64,000 nucleotides of DNA from Sebaldella termitidis ATCC 33386 (GCF_000024405.1 NC_013517.1:496001-560000); one strand, 5' to 3'. Positions 53,532-62,627 are shown, counted from the stretch's first letter. Program-made: numbers and translations. Notes: a model not told the origin generated them from the sequence alone.

Positions 53532-55232
53532 ATGAAAATAACAGGAGCAGATTTATTTGTAAAATCGCTGATAAAAGAAAATGTGGATATCTTATTTGCA
53601 TATCCCGGCGGACAGGTTATAGACTTATTCGATGCCTTGTATGGTCGTGATGAATTTCGTGTTATACTTCCGCGGCATGAGCAGGGACTCATTCATGCTG
53701 CTGACGGATACGCCCGTTCCACAGGCAGGGTAGGAGTATGCCTTGTAACCAGCGGCCCTGGGGCTACTAATTTAGTAACAGGAATTGCCACGGCTAACTA
53801 TGACAGTGTTCCGCTTGTCTGCTTTACCGGACAGGTCTCTACTGACCTTATTGGTAATGATGCTTTTCAGGAAGTAGATATCGTAGGAATTACCCGTCCG
53901 ATTACCAAGTATGCTGTAACAGTGCGGAATCGTGAAGAATTGGGACCTGTTATCAAAAAGGCATTCCAGATTGCACGCACCGGAAAACCTGGTGTTGTTA
54001 TCGTGGATATCCCGAAAGATATCCAAAAAGAGCTGGGAACAGATAAATATCCCGAAAAAGTAGACATTCGCGGTTATAAGCCGTCAGTTGCAGTACATAC
54101 CGGACAGCTGTCCAGAGCAATGAAGGTACTTGAAGAGGCAAAACGGCCTTTGTTTTTAGCCGGAGGCGGAGTAAATGTAGCAAATGCCCAAAAAGTCATG
54201 CTGGAATTAGCTGAAAAAACTCAGATACCTGTAGTTACTACTATTATGGGAAAAGGTTCGATTCCTACAAGTCATCCGCTGTATATAGGGAATGTCGGGA
54301 TTCATGGCAGTTATGCGGCAAACTCTGCTTTATCAGACTGTGATGTGCTTTTTTCTATCGGAACGCGTTTTAATGATCGTATTACGGGAAAGTTAAATGA
54401 GTTTGCCTCAAATAAAACTATTATTCATGTTGATGTAGATCCTGCATCAATTTCTAAAAATATAGCAGTAAATATTCCCATTGTTGCAGATGCCGGACAG
54501 GCAATAGTTGCTATGCTTGAAAGAAGTAAACCATTCAATGATGCAGAATGGCTTACTGAGATTCAGAGCAGGAAGGAATTACATCCTGTCGAGATGAGAT
54601 ATCCTGGTCTGACACCGCAGATAATTATTGAAAAAATAAATAAAATATTTGATAATTCGATTATAGTAACCGATGTAGGACAAAATCAGTTATGGTGTAC
54701 ACAGTTTTTAGCTTTGGATACAAAACGCCAGATGCTTACAAGCGGCGGTCTGGGAACTATGGGCTATGGTTTTCCTGCTGCTTTAGGTGCCAAACTTGGT
54801 AATCCTGATAAAAATGTATTGGTAATTACTGGAGACGGAGGGTTCCAAATGAATTTGCAGGAGCTTGCAACTGCTGTAATTGAAAAAATTCCGGTTATTA
54901 TCTGTATTTTAAATAATGGATGTCTTGGCAATGTGCGTCAATGGCAGGAAATGTTTTTTGAAAAACGTTATTCTTATACTAATCTTACGAATGATTCCGG
55001 CAGTTATGTTCCTGACTTTGTAAAGTTCGCTGAAAGTTACGGTGTAACAGGTATACGTATAACCCGTGAGGAAGAAATCGATGAGGCATTTATCAAAGCA
55101 AATAAAGTGAAAGACTGTCCTGTTTTATTAGAGTTTATTATTGATAGTACACAAAATGTATTGCCAATTGTACCTCCGGGTAAATCATTGAAGGAAATGA
55201 TTTCAACACAGGAAAAGGAGGAATCGAAATGA
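53532..55232 (+). CDS. ilvB: Acetolactate synthase large subunit
   Basis: 566 residues, AAGGTGA before ATG. TPP-enzyme hallmarks: catalytic Glu50 in ILPRHEQGLIHAADGYAR, VTSGPGATNLVTGIATA, ITRPITKYAV, and the TPP/Mg motif GDGGFQMNLQELATAV..ILNNGCLGNVRQWQ. Biosynthetic (anabolic) type, FAD-binding middle domain present, with a regulatory subunit gene overlapping by 4 bp. Makes acetolactate or acetohydroxybutyrate for valine, leucine and isoleucine. Other ilv/leu genes are not adjacent. Confidence 0.95.
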   Translation: MKITGADLFVKSLIKENVDILFAYPGGQVIDLFDALYGRDEFRVILPRHEQGLIHAADGYARSTGRVGVCLVTSGPGATNLVTGIATANYDSVPLVCFTGQVSTDLIGNDAFQEVDIVGITRPITKYAVTVRNREELGPVIKKAFQIARTGKPGVVIVDIPKDIQKELGTDKYPEKVDIRGYKPSVAVHTGQLSRAMKVLEEAKRPLFLAGGGVNVANAQKVMLELAEKTQIPVVTTIMGKGSIPTSHPLYIGNVGIHGSYAANSALSDCDVLFSIGTRFNDRITGKLNEFASNKTIIHVDVDPASISKNIAVNIPIVADAGQAIVAMLERSKPFNDAEWLTEIQSRKELHPVEMRYPGLTPQIIIEKINKIFDNSIIVTDVGQNQLWCTQFLALDTKRQMLTSGGLGTMGYGFPAALGAKLGNPDKNVLVITGDGGFQMNLQELATAVIEKIPVIICILNNGCLGNVRQWQEMFFEKRYSYTNLTNDSGSYVPDFVKFAESYGVTGIRITREEEIDEAFIKANKVKDCPVLLEFIIDSTQNVLPIVPPGKSLKEMISTQEKEESK

Positions 55233-55717
55233 AAAAAAGATGGCTCTGTTTATATGTAGAAAATGAGATTGGTGTATTGGCGAGAATTTCCGGTCTTTTT
55301 GCCGGAAAATCTTATAATCTTAACAGCCTGACAGTAGGAACAACTGAGGATGAATCTATTTCTCGTATGACTATCAGCTTATACGGTGATGATAAAACTT
55401 TTGAACAGATAAAGAAGCAGCTGAACCGTTGTATTGAAGTAATAAAAGTTGTTGACTACTCGGATATCTTTATTCATTCAAAAGAAATACTTTATATTCG
55501 CATTTCTTTTCGTTCAGAATCTGATAAAATTGAAATATTTCGCTTAGCTGAGGTGTACAAAATGCGGGTAGCCGATTATGGTGCAGAGAATATAATTGTA
55601 GAATGTGTCAAAGAGGAAGAGAAAAACAGTTTTATTATTAATAAATTTGCGAAAGCTTTCCCGAACCATATTGAAGTAGTGCGCGGCGGCAGTGTAGCTA
55701 TGGAGGGATTACAGTGA
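55229..55717 (+). CDS. ilvN: Acetolactate synthase small (regulatory) subunit
   Basis: 162 residues, start overlapping the ilvB stop (ATGA), AAAGGAGG upstream. N-terminal ACT domain RWLCLYVENEIGVLARISGLFAGKSYNLNSLTVG with the Gly-rich valine-binding loop, then the C-terminal domain (ILYIRISFRSESDKIEIFRLAEVYKMRVADYG). Stimulates the large subunit and mediates valine feedback. Confidence 0.93.
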   Translation: MKKRWLCLYVENEIGVLARISGLFAGKSYNLNSLTVGTTEDESISRMTISLYGDDKTFEQIKKQLNRCIEVIKVVDYSDIFIHSKEILYIRISFRSESDKIEIFRLAEVYKMRVADYGAENIIVECVKEEEKNSFIINKFAKAFPNHIEVVRGGSVAMEGLQ

Positions 55718-56289
55718 AAATCATCAGTAACCGCCAAATTACAGATGCTGCTATGGAACTCATTATTGAAAAGGGATACAGCAATATGACCACAAAGGAC
55801 ATAGCTGTAAGAGCGAATGTAAATGAAACTACATTATTCAGACGTTTTGGAAGTAAAAAGGAAATAATATTAAGGGCTTTAAGTGAAGGCTTCTGGCTTC
55901 CGGTTCTGAATACTAAAATTTTTGCGGATGCCGACTGGGATTTGAGAAGTGATTTGGAAAGGTTTATGCTTGAATATATTAAAAAAATTACCCCGGATAT
56001 GGTAAAAATGTCTATAGGTCTTCGTTCGCCGCAAATATATGAAGATACAGCACCTTATATAATGAAAGTACCTGAAAGCTTTATAAATGCTTTGCAAAGT
56101 TATTTTGAAATTATGAAACAAAAGGGAAAGATCATAGAAGGCGAGCCAAAAGTTCTTGCACAGACTATTTTTTCTTCAATATTTGGTTTTGTATTTTTGC
56201 AGGCATCATTTGGAAATATGCTTTCGTTATCAAAGCAGGAAAAGTATGTAAAAGAAAGTATAAAAATATTTGTTAATGGTATTGAATAA
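55714..56289 (+). CDS. TetR-family regulator
   Basis: 191 residues from GTG 55714, overlapping the ilvN stop (GTGA). N-terminal helix-turn-helix ISNRQITDAAMELIIEKGYSNMTTKDIAVRANVNETTLFRRFGSKKEIILRAL is canonical TetR/AcrR. The C-terminal ligand domain is not assignable. Translational coupling to ilvBN and the palindrome ahead of ilvB argue that it represses the operon in response to a metabolite, an unusual partner for these genes. Confidence 0.9.
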   Translation: MKIISNRQITDAAMELIIEKGYSNMTTKDIAVRANVNETTLFRRFGSKKEIILRALSEGFWLPVLNTKIFADADWDLRSDLERFMLEYIKKITPDMVKMSIGLRSPQIYEDTAPYIMKVPESFINALQSYFEIMKQKGKIIEGEPKVLAQTIFSSIFGFVFLQASFGNMLSLSKQEKYVKESIKIFVNGIE

Positions 56290-56347
56290 AAAAATGACAG
56301 TTTATCAGAGGTGTAGAGCCTGTGATGCTGCCATCATAGGAAAAATG

Positions 56348-56391
56348 AAAAAATACGTCAGTATTGTATAATGCTTTGAACGTATTTTTTT
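56348..56391 (+). terminator. Terminator of the ilvBN-tetR operon
   Basis: AAAAAATACGT pairs perfectly with ACGTATTTTTT across a 21-nt loop; the T-rich arm serves as the U-tract. Confidence 0.65.
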
Positions 56392-56423
56392 AATTTGTAA
56401 TATTCTTTGGAATTTTTCAAATA

Positions 56424-56482
56424 TTAAAGGAAGTAAATTACAAGTTAATATATTGAAATTAAATAAAATAGATAAAATAAAA
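56424..56482. repeat. Dispersed repeat, copy 3 of 3 (diverged)
   Basis: AAAGGAAGTAAATTACAAGT..TATTGAAATTAAATAAAATA matches 4606-4660 and 16986-17040 with several differences. No transposase remnant adjoins this copy. Confidence 0.5.
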
Positions 56483-56703
56483 ATCCCCTCAATAAAATTG
56501 ATTAAAAATTTCAAGTATAGTATAATACTGAAAAATAAGGGCATTGGCAAAATGAAGTGGTTTTTTATGTGTTTATTATTACATTTGTGAAACAGAATTG
56601 CCTGAAATACAGCAATTCATACAAAAAAAATCAACAGCCGTGATTTCGCCGACAGCGGGTATTCTTAAACAAAGACTGCTGTCAATTTTTGGAGGTGTAA
56701 AAA

Positions 56704-57840
56704 ATGACGGAAAATAAAGACGGCGGGATGCAGAATGCTCCCCGCAAAAGGAGGAAGGCAGTCATGGTACTATTTTCAATTATTGGTATTGTATTTATAT
56801 GTTTACTGCTTATCATGGCAAATAGCCCCGGCAAGCTGGCTCCCCTAAAGGATGAGCAGGGAAATGCCATTGAAAATTCTATTTCTGAAAAGGTATGGGT
56901 TGATATCAACGGAATTAAACAGGGAATGTTTATTCGGGGAGAAAATCCTCAAAATCCGGTAATATTGTACTTACATGGCGGACCTGGGACACCGATGCTG
57001 CAATTTATTTCTTATTTAGAAAAAAATGAACGTCTTGAGAAGTATTTTACAATTTGTTATTGGGATCAGCGCGGTTCCGGTATGACTTATAACAAATCAA
57101 CAGATCCTTCGACTATGACGGTAGAGCAAATGGTAGAGGATACACACAAAGTTACTGAATACCTCAAAGAACGCTTTGGACAGGATAAAATATATCTTAT
57201 AGGTCACTCCTGGGGTTCGTATCTTGGCGTTAAAACCATAGAAAAATATCCTGAAAACTATCTTGCGTATATTGGCATAGGTCAAGTAACAAATCAAACG
57301 GAATCAGAACGTTTAGCCTATAATTATATGCTAAATCATGCAAAAGAAATAAATGATAAAGATGTTATTAAAAAATTGGAAAAGTATGATCCGTATTCAG
57401 ATGACTTTTTGTCTCTTGATTATCTCGTAAAAGTCAGAACCGGAATTCTCAATAAGTATAAAATCGGTCATTTACACCAAGGACTTGCTTTTACCGATAT
57501 TCTTAAATCACTATTTGTATTTAAAGGTTATACAGCAGGAGAAAAAATAAACTGGTTTCTGGGTGCTGATTTTTCGATGATACATTTGTTTCCTGTAATA
57601 CTAAAAGATGATCTCTTTACATCATCCGTAAAATTTGATGTTCCGTTTTATATAGTTCAGGGAGCTTATGATTATCAAGTTTCACAGGTTCTTGCCGAAA
57701 AATATTTAGATGCTTTGGAGGCTCCTAAAAAAGCATTCTTTATATTTTCTGATTCTGCCCATTCTCCAAATATGGAGGAGCCGGAAAAGTTTATTGAAGT
57801 TTTTCGTAAAATAGCATTGGAAAATCCAGCCCAAGAATAG
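56704..57840 (+). CDS. Membrane-anchored alpha/beta hydrolase (prolyl-aminopeptidase-like)
   Basis: 378 residues, GGAGGTG before ATG. N-terminal membrane anchor (~19-39, VMVLFSIIGIVFICLLLIMA). Hydrolase core: oxyanion-hole LHGGPGTP (90-97), WDQRGSG (120-126), nucleophile elbow GHSWGS (Ser169), and late His in SDSAHSPNMEEPEKF. HGGPG plus WDQRG is the signature of the proline iminopeptidase branch. Probably cleaves small peptides or esters outside the cytoplasmic membrane; substrate unknown. Confidence 0.88.
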   Translation: MTENKDGGMQNAPRKRRKAVMVLFSIIGIVFICLLLIMANSPGKLAPLKDEQGNAIENSISEKVWVDINGIKQGMFIRGENPQNPVILYLHGGPGTPMLQFISYLEKNERLEKYFTICYWDQRGSGMTYNKSTDPSTMTVEQMVEDTHKVTEYLKERFGQDKIYLIGHSWGSYLGVKTIEKYPENYLAYIGIGQVTNQTESERLAYNYMLNHAKEINDKDVIKKLEKYDPYSDDFLSLDYLVKVRTGILNKYKIGHLHQGLAFTDILKSLFVFKGYTAGEKINWFLGADFSMIHLFPVILKDDLFTSSVKFDVPFYIVQGAYDYQVSQVLAEKYLDALEAPKKAFFIFSDSAHSPNMEEPEKFIEVFRKIALENPAQE

Positions 57841-58020
57841 ATACTGATTTTGTTATTTTCGGACTGTGTGATTTATGCTAAATTCAATTAATGCAGTATT
57901 AATAAGACTGGTTTTGATGTATAGTTATACAGAAATTATGGATAAAAATAATTTGTCAGCAGGAATTCTGAGCTTATTGAGCGGCGGACTGATCAGTTTA
58001 TATAATTACAGGAGGTAAAT

Positions 58021-58626
58021 ATGCAGGCAGGAGATAAAATATTATTCGGAAATTACGAGTGGCGTGTACTTGAGGTACAAAATAATACGGCTTTGATTAT
58101 AACTGAATACATTATAGAGCAGCGTGCTTACCATAATGCTTATAAAGATATAACATGGGCTGACTGTTCATTAAGAAAATATCTTAACAGTGAATTTTAT
58201 GATAGATTTACTGCAGCTGAAAAATCAAGAATAATTCCGGTATTAAATAAAAATCCTGATAATCAGTGGTATGGCACAAAAGGAGGGACAGATACGCAGG
58301 ACAGTATATTTCTGCTGAGTATTGAAGAAACAGTGTGCCGGTATTTTGGAGACAGCAGCTCAAAGCTGTATAGTCCCGGAAAAAATCAAAGATATTGGTT
58401 TGAAAGAAAAGATAAAAATAACAGTAAGCGTATTGCCAGGCTTGAAAAAAGAAAAGAAGGTTCCTGGTGGTGGTGGCTTCGGTCGCCGGGCCGTGTTAGT
58501 ATAAAAGCTGTGTATATTCACGGTGATGGTAATATAGGGATACAAGGCAATAATATATTAAAGGGCAATATCAGTGACGGTGAGTGTAAAGGCGGTCTTC
58601 GCCCCGCGTTGTGGCTGAAATTCTAA
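58021..58626 (+). CDS. DUF6273-type protein
   Basis: 201 residues, ACAGGAGG before ATG. Features ILFGNYEWRVLEVQNNTALIIT at the N-terminus, CSLRKYLNSEFYDRF, SIFLLSIEE and the C-terminal WWWWLRSPG and GGLRPALWLKF. This is the pattern of the DUF6273 domain common in gut bacteria, often in surface proteins; here it stands alone without signal peptide. Function unknown. Confidence 0.75.
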   Translation: MQAGDKILFGNYEWRVLEVQNNTALIITEYIIEQRAYHNAYKDITWADCSLRKYLNSEFYDRFTAAEKSRIIPVLNKNPDNQWYGTKGGTDTQDSIFLLSIEETVCRYFGDSSSKLYSPGKNQRYWFERKDKNNSKRIARLEKRKEGSWWWWLRSPGRVSIKAVYIHGDGNIGIQGNNILKGNISDGECKGGLRPALWLKF

Positions 58627-58764
58627 TTTTGATTATCTAGCGGCGTTGTTAAATCCAGCAGATTTATGTCTAAACATATAAAAATATTATATTTTCAAAT
58701 ATGACATGCAGTTGTCTAATTTATTCTGTTACAATAATAGAAAATTTAGCAGGAGGAATTTGAA

Positions 58765-59253
58765 ATGAGCAGATATGAAGAAGGAATAAAATTAATTGAA
58801 GAAGGATGCGGCAATGGAAAAGATAATGTTATATCACTCTCAACCATTGCAATGGAACCAAATGCTGAAGGGAAACCCAGTCCTTGTGTCCGGGAGGTGG
58901 ATGCCCATTATGAGGACGGCGTATTTTATGTTACTACCTGGGCAAAATCAAATAAAATGCAGCAGATAGCCCAAAATAAAGAGGTCGCATTCGCGGTTTG
59001 TTTTGAGGGAATCTCCGGAAACGGAATCGGTGAAAATCTTGGATGGGTTTTAGATCCAAAAAATGCTGAGTTAAGAACTAAACTCCGTAAAACATTTACT
59101 GACTGGTATGATCATGCAAATGATGAGCAGAATGAAAACTGCGTTATTTTAGCAATCCGTATCACTAAATGTAAGATATTCAGGGATCATGGGGCTGTAC
59201 GTTACAGTCTGGACTTTGTGAACAGGGCAGAGATTGAAGAGAAAATTAGTTAA
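58765..59253 (+). CDS. FMN-binding split-barrel (PPOX-family) protein
   Basis: 162 residues, AGGAGG before ATG. DNVISLSTIAMEPNAEGKPSPCVREVDAHYEDGVFYVTTWAKSNKMQQIAQNKEVAFAV.. fits the pyridoxamine-phosphate-oxidase-like flavin-binding barrel. Longer than the homolog at 47289 and only distantly similar. Likely a flavin reductase-like or stress-related protein. Confidence 0.82.
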   Translation: MSRYEEGIKLIEEGCGNGKDNVISLSTIAMEPNAEGKPSPCVREVDAHYEDGVFYVTTWAKSNKMQQIAQNKEVAFAVCFEGISGNGIGENLGWVLDPKNAELRTKLRKTFTDWYDHANDEQNENCVILAIRITKCKIFRDHGAVRYSLDFVNRAEIEEKIS

Positions 59254-59330
59254 TGACTGTATTTGATAAGTATTTCCAAATTTGCTTAAGTTTTTTGTTA
59301 AGCTTCTTAATTACACAGATTTTCAGAGAT

Positions 59331-59372
59331 ATAAAAACAGCTACAGGGGATTTTTTCTATCACTGTTTTTAT
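59331..59372 (+). terminator. Terminator-like hairpin after the flavin protein gene
   Basis: ATAAAAACAG pairs perfectly with CTGTTTTTAT across a 22-nt loop. Confidence 0.5.
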
Positions 59373-59565
59373 ATATAATATTTCAGGCTTTACTATATTA
59401 AGCTTGTGTTGCTTATATAAGCCGGACAGGAAAAAGTATCAGATCAGAAGAAAAAACAGATGAGAACAGAGAAATAATTTAAGATTTTCGCGGGAACTAA
59501 GTATAGTTTTTATTTTTACAGGAAAATTAGTACATTTTTGAATATGATATTTTTTATATTTTAGG

Positions 59566-59595
59566 GTTATCAGGATTTCTGATAACTTTTTTTTA
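59566..59595 (+). terminator. Strong intrinsic terminator
   Basis: GTTATCAG, loop GATTT, CTGATAAC and then eight or nine T. It lies 310 bp from the nearest upstream gene. Confidence 0.75.
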
Positions 59596-59774
59596 ATTTG
59601 GAGTTAGTCTCAAATAAGGTACAGACATAAGCTTACAGAATTATTATTTATTAAAACGGCAGTTTTTTGACAATAAGTTTCTTTCCTCTGCTTCAGTCTT
59701 ACTTTTTCAGGCATTCTCAAGCTAGGGTAATTTCTCTTTTATACTGATATGGTTTTATAAGAAAAAAAATTTTC

Positions 59775-59793
59775 GATCAAAAAGAATCAGAAA
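59775..59793. repeat. Direct repeat GATCAAAAAGAATCAGAAA, copy 1
   Basis: An identical 19-mer lies at 59859-59877, on the other side of the promoter and 84 bp away. Two matching sites around a sugar-operon promoter suggest a DeoR-like or other regulator binding both. Confidence 0.65.
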
Positions 59794-59817
59794 AGAATTA
59801 TAAAAAATCAAAAATAC

Positions 59818-59846
59818 TTGACAAAAGATTATTATCGAGGTATAAA
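59818..59846 (+). promoter_or_regulatory. Promoter of the fructose-type PTS operon
   Basis: TTGACA (59818-59823), 17-nt spacer, TATAAA (59841-59846), lying between the two 19-bp direct repeats. Confidence 0.78.
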
Positions 59847-59858
59847 ATAAATATAAAG

Positions 59859-59877
59859 GATCAAAAAGAATCAGAAA
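59859..59877. repeat. Direct repeat GATCAAAAAGAATCAGAAA, copy 2
   Basis: Lies immediately after the transcription start region and touches the ribosome site of the aldolase gene, so a bound protein would block initiation or elongation. Confidence 0.65.
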
Positions 59878-59888
59878 GGGTGAAGAAT

Positions 59889-60722
59889 ATGTTAGTTAAT
59901 ACAAAAGAAATATTTCAGATTGCCAGAAAAAAAGGCTTTGCAATACCTGCTCCGAATTTCTATAATTCAGACTCTATAAAAACATATATAGAAATCGCGG
60001 CCAAAAATAACTTTCCTGTTATAGCAAGCTTTGCAGAGGTTCATACAGAGCTGATGAGCATAGAGGAAGCAGCAGAAATGGGGAAATTTTATGCTGACAA
60101 ATATGATATTCCTGTAGTACTTCATTTAGATCATGGAATGACTTATTCTGTTATTGTGAAAGCAATAAAGAATGGTTTTAGTTCGGTAATGATTGATGCA
60201 TCTTCAAAATCATTTGATGAGAATGTAAGACTCACAAAAGAAATCGTGAAAGTAGCACATGCAGTGAATGTTTCTGTAGAAGCTGAAATAGGTCATGTCG
60301 GAGCCGGGCAAAATTATGAAAATCATGAACAGACTGAATCTCAATATACTAAAACAGAAGAGGCAGTAAAATTTGTAGAAATGACAAATATAGATTCATT
60401 GGCAGTGTCAGTGGGAACTGCGCACGGATCATACATCGGAACTCCTGAAATTAATTTTGAAAGATTAAAGGAAATCTATGAAAATATATCAATACCTTTA
60501 GTTTTACACGGCGGTTCATCAACGGGGGACGAAAATCTCAGAAAATGTGTTGGATTTGGAATTGCAAAAATTAATTTGTTTACCGATATTGTAAATGCTG
60601 GAATGAAAGCAGGGCAGGAAGGAAAAGCGGCTGATCTTCTTTCTTTGAATAAAGATATTTCAGGTGGTATGGGAAATTGTCTTGAACATTATTTTAAAGT
60701 TTTTAAAACAGAAAGGGTGTAA
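59889..60722 (+). CDS. Class II fructose/tagatose-bisphosphate aldolase-like enzyme
   Basis: 277 residues from ATG 59889 (AAAGGGTGA 5 nt upstream; a GTG at 59880 overlaps that site). Zn-aldolase residues are in place: VVLHLDHG (Asp81, His82), EAEIGHVGAG, SVGTAHGSY and VLHGGSSTGDENL. Similar to GatY/KbaY/FbaA-type enzymes that split a ketose bisphosphate into dihydroxyacetone phosphate and an aldehyde. With fructose-family PTS genes directly behind it and no kinase in the operon, it may act on a phosphorylated sugar alcohol or ketose delivered by this PTS. Confidence 0.9.
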   Translation: MLVNTKEIFQIARKKGFAIPAPNFYNSDSIKTYIEIAAKNNFPVIASFAEVHTELMSIEEAAEMGKFYADKYDIPVVLHLDHGMTYSVIVKAIKNGFSSVMIDASSKSFDENVRLTKEIVKVAHAVNVSVEAEIGHVGAGQNYENHEQTESQYTKTEEAVKFVEMTNIDSLAVSVGTAHGSYIGTPEINFERLKEIYENISIPLVLHGGSSTGDENLRKCVGFGIAKINLFTDIVNAGMKAGQEGKAADLLSLNKDISGGMGNCLEHYFKVFKTERV

Positions 60723-60727
60723 TTAAT

Positions 60728-61183
60728 ATGATAAATATCAGTGATCTTTTTACCGAAGATTTTATCCTTCTTGATGTGGATATTAATTCAAAGGATGAAT
60801 TATTTAAAGCTGCTGCCGAGCATCTATACAGTAAAAATATCGTAAATGATAAGGAATTGTTTATAAAAGCACTGTATGACAGGGAAAGCATCGGGGAAAC
60901 AGGTGTCGGCGACGGATTTGCCATACCTCATGCAAAATCTGAAGCTGTTAATAAGCCGGCTGTTTTATATATAAAAAGTAATAGAAAAATAGAATATGAA
61001 TCTCTAGATGACTTACCCATAGATAATTTCTTTATGCTGGTTGTTCCGGAAAATTCTGGGAATGAGCATATAAATCTTTTAAGCTCTGTAGCATGTCTGC
61101 TTTTGGAGGATGAATTTAAAGCTAAGCTGGAAAATGTCAAAAGTAAATTGGAAATTATAGATTTAGTGAATAAATATATATAG
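60728..61183 (+). CDS. PTS fructose-family EIIA
   Basis: 151 residues. Phospho-His68 in GVGDGFAIPHAKS, the signature of the fructose/mannitol EIIA family, preceded by ALYDRESIGETG. AAAGGGTG overlaps the end of the aldolase gene, so the two are coupled. Passes phosphate from HPr to the EIIB domain of the next protein. Confidence 0.92.
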   Translation: MINISDLFTEDFILLDVDINSKDELFKAAAEHLYSKNIVNDKELFIKALYDRESIGETGVGDGFAIPHAKSEAVNKPAVLYIKSNRKIEYESLDDLPIDNFFMLVVPENSGNEHINLLSSVACLLLEDEFKAKLENVKSKLEIIDLVNKYI

Positions 61184-61197
61184 AAAAGGAGAGTTTT

Positions 61198-62607
61198 ATG
61201 AAAAAGATAGTAGCTGTTACTGCATGTACAACGGGGATAGCGCATACATACATGGCAGCCAAAAGTCTTAGCAAGGCTGCAGCAGATATGGATGTGGAAA
61301 TATATGTAGAAAAACAAGGAGCCGCAGGAGTGGAAGATGAGCTTACATCTGAACAGATTAAGGAAGCTGATGTAGTCATATTTGCCATTGAAAAAGGAAT
61401 AGACGAATCCAGATTTGCAGGGAAAAAAATCTATAAAACTAAACCGGGAAAGGCGATAAAAGAAGGAAAAAAGACAATTGAGGAAGCCTTGGAAGGAAAA
61501 GGTATTTATATAGGAGAGTCATTAAACGGAAGTTCAGCAGTAAAAACTGGAAATACTGCCTCGAAAAAGAAAACAGGATTTTCTGGGGCATATACACATA
61601 TGCTTGCCGGTATATCATACATGATTCCGATTGTTGTTACCGGAGGGATCTTAATAGCATTATCATTTGCATTTGGAATCACTGCATTTGAAAAAGAAGG
61701 TTCTCTTCCGTGGGCTTTATTCCAAATGGGTGGCGGAAGTGCATTTGCTCTGATGTTCCCTGTGCTTGCAGCTTTTATTGCTTATGATATAGCAGATAAG
61801 CCCGGCTTCGGACCTGGTATAATCGGAGGGTATCTTGCCTATACCAGCGGTTCGGGGTTTGTCGGAGCAATAATAGCCGGATATCTTGCCGGGTATCTTG
61901 CAAGGTATATAAATAAAAATCTGAAAGTTCCGGAATTTTTACAAGGATTAAAGCCTATAGTAATTATTCCCGTGGTGACTACTCTGGTAGTAGGTCTGGT
62001 TATACTTTACGTAGTCAAGGTTCCTATAATTTATTTACAGGATATGGTATCGGCATTTTTGAATTCATTGGCTGATAATAATACCGGAGCTATTGTGCTA
62101 GGACTGGCATTCGGATGCTTATACTTTGATCTGGGGGGACCTGTTTCAAAAATGGTTTATTCATTTGCAATAGCTGCATATACGACAGGAATATATACAC
62201 CTATGGGAGCAGCAATGGTTTGCGGAATGGTTCCGCCTATAGGAATGGCAATAGCGACATTTTTAAAGCCGAAGTTATTTTCTGAAGATGAACGTGAGGC
62301 AGGAAAAACTGCATTGATTTTAGGATTCAGTTTTATTACTGAAGGAGCAATACCGTTTCTTATTTCCAAGCCAAAGGCAAGTATTATAGCAAATGCAGCT
62401 GGAAGCTCTGTGGGATCAATAGTAGCGTTTCTTTTGAAGCTGGAAATAAAGGCTCCGCATGGAGGAATGTTTCTGGCAGTTATTCCTAATGCGGTAAGCA
62501 GCGTACTTGGCTTATTAGTTGCTGTTTTGGCAGGAAGTCTGGTTACTGCACTTATTATGGTTGTGATTTTGAAATTTGAAGATAGAAAAAAACTTGTTAT
62601 CGAATAA
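61198..62607 (+). CDS. PTS fructose-family EIIBC
   Basis: 469 residues, AAAGGAG before ATG. EIIB domain at the N-terminus with phospho-Cys10 (AVTACTTGIAHTYMAA), a linker (~100-125), then EIIC with about nine membrane helices, including GPGIIGGYLAYTSGSGFVGAIIAGYLAGY and the conserved ITEGAIPF (GFSFITEGAIPFLIS). Imports and phosphorylates a fructose-like sugar. Together with the EIIA and the aldolase it forms a complete import-and-cleave unit. Confidence 0.93.
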   Translation: MKKIVAVTACTTGIAHTYMAAKSLSKAAADMDVEIYVEKQGAAGVEDELTSEQIKEADVVIFAIEKGIDESRFAGKKIYKTKPGKAIKEGKKTIEEALEGKGIYIGESLNGSSAVKTGNTASKKKTGFSGAYTHMLAGISYMIPIVVTGGILIALSFAFGITAFEKEGSLPWALFQMGGGSAFALMFPVLAAFIAYDIADKPGFGPGIIGGYLAYTSGSGFVGAIIAGYLAGYLARYINKNLKVPEFLQGLKPIVIIPVVTTLVVGLVILYVVKVPIIYLQDMVSAFLNSLADNNTGAIVLGLAFGCLYFDLGGPVSKMVYSFAIAAYTTGIYTPMGAAMVCGMVPPIGMAIATFLKPKLFSEDEREAGKTALILGFSFITEGAIPFLISKPKASIIANAAGSSVGSIVAFLLKLEIKAPHGGMFLAVIPNAVSSVLGLLVAVLAGSLVTALIMVVILKFEDRKKLVIE

Positions 62608-62627
62608 AGATAAAAAAATAAATTTTG

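Larger units (their letters stand above)
56290..56703. other. Intergenic: terminator and dispersed repeat
   Basis: Holds the terminator at 56348-56391 and repeat copy 3 at 56424-56482. An AGGAGG-like GGAGGTG precedes the hydrolase gene. No other gene seen. Confidence 0.45.
59254..59774. other. Intergenic with two terminator-like hairpins
   Basis: Hairpins lie at 59331-59372 and 59566-59595. Between them there is no coding frame; a short untranslated RNA ending at the second one is possible, but I see no convincing promoter. Confidence 0.4.

Noticed and set aside
53772-54183. Minus-strand ORFs within ilvB
   Set aside because: Opposite a fully conserved acetolactate synthase frame, without start signals.
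58360-58545. Minus-strand Pro-rich ORF opposite the DUF6273 gene
   Set aside because: Its RRPKPPPPG stretch is just the complement of the WWWWLRSPG codons.
59254-59566. Small RNA gene ending at the strong terminator
   Set aside because: No convincing promoter or conserved structure was seen; recorded only as intergenic with terminator.
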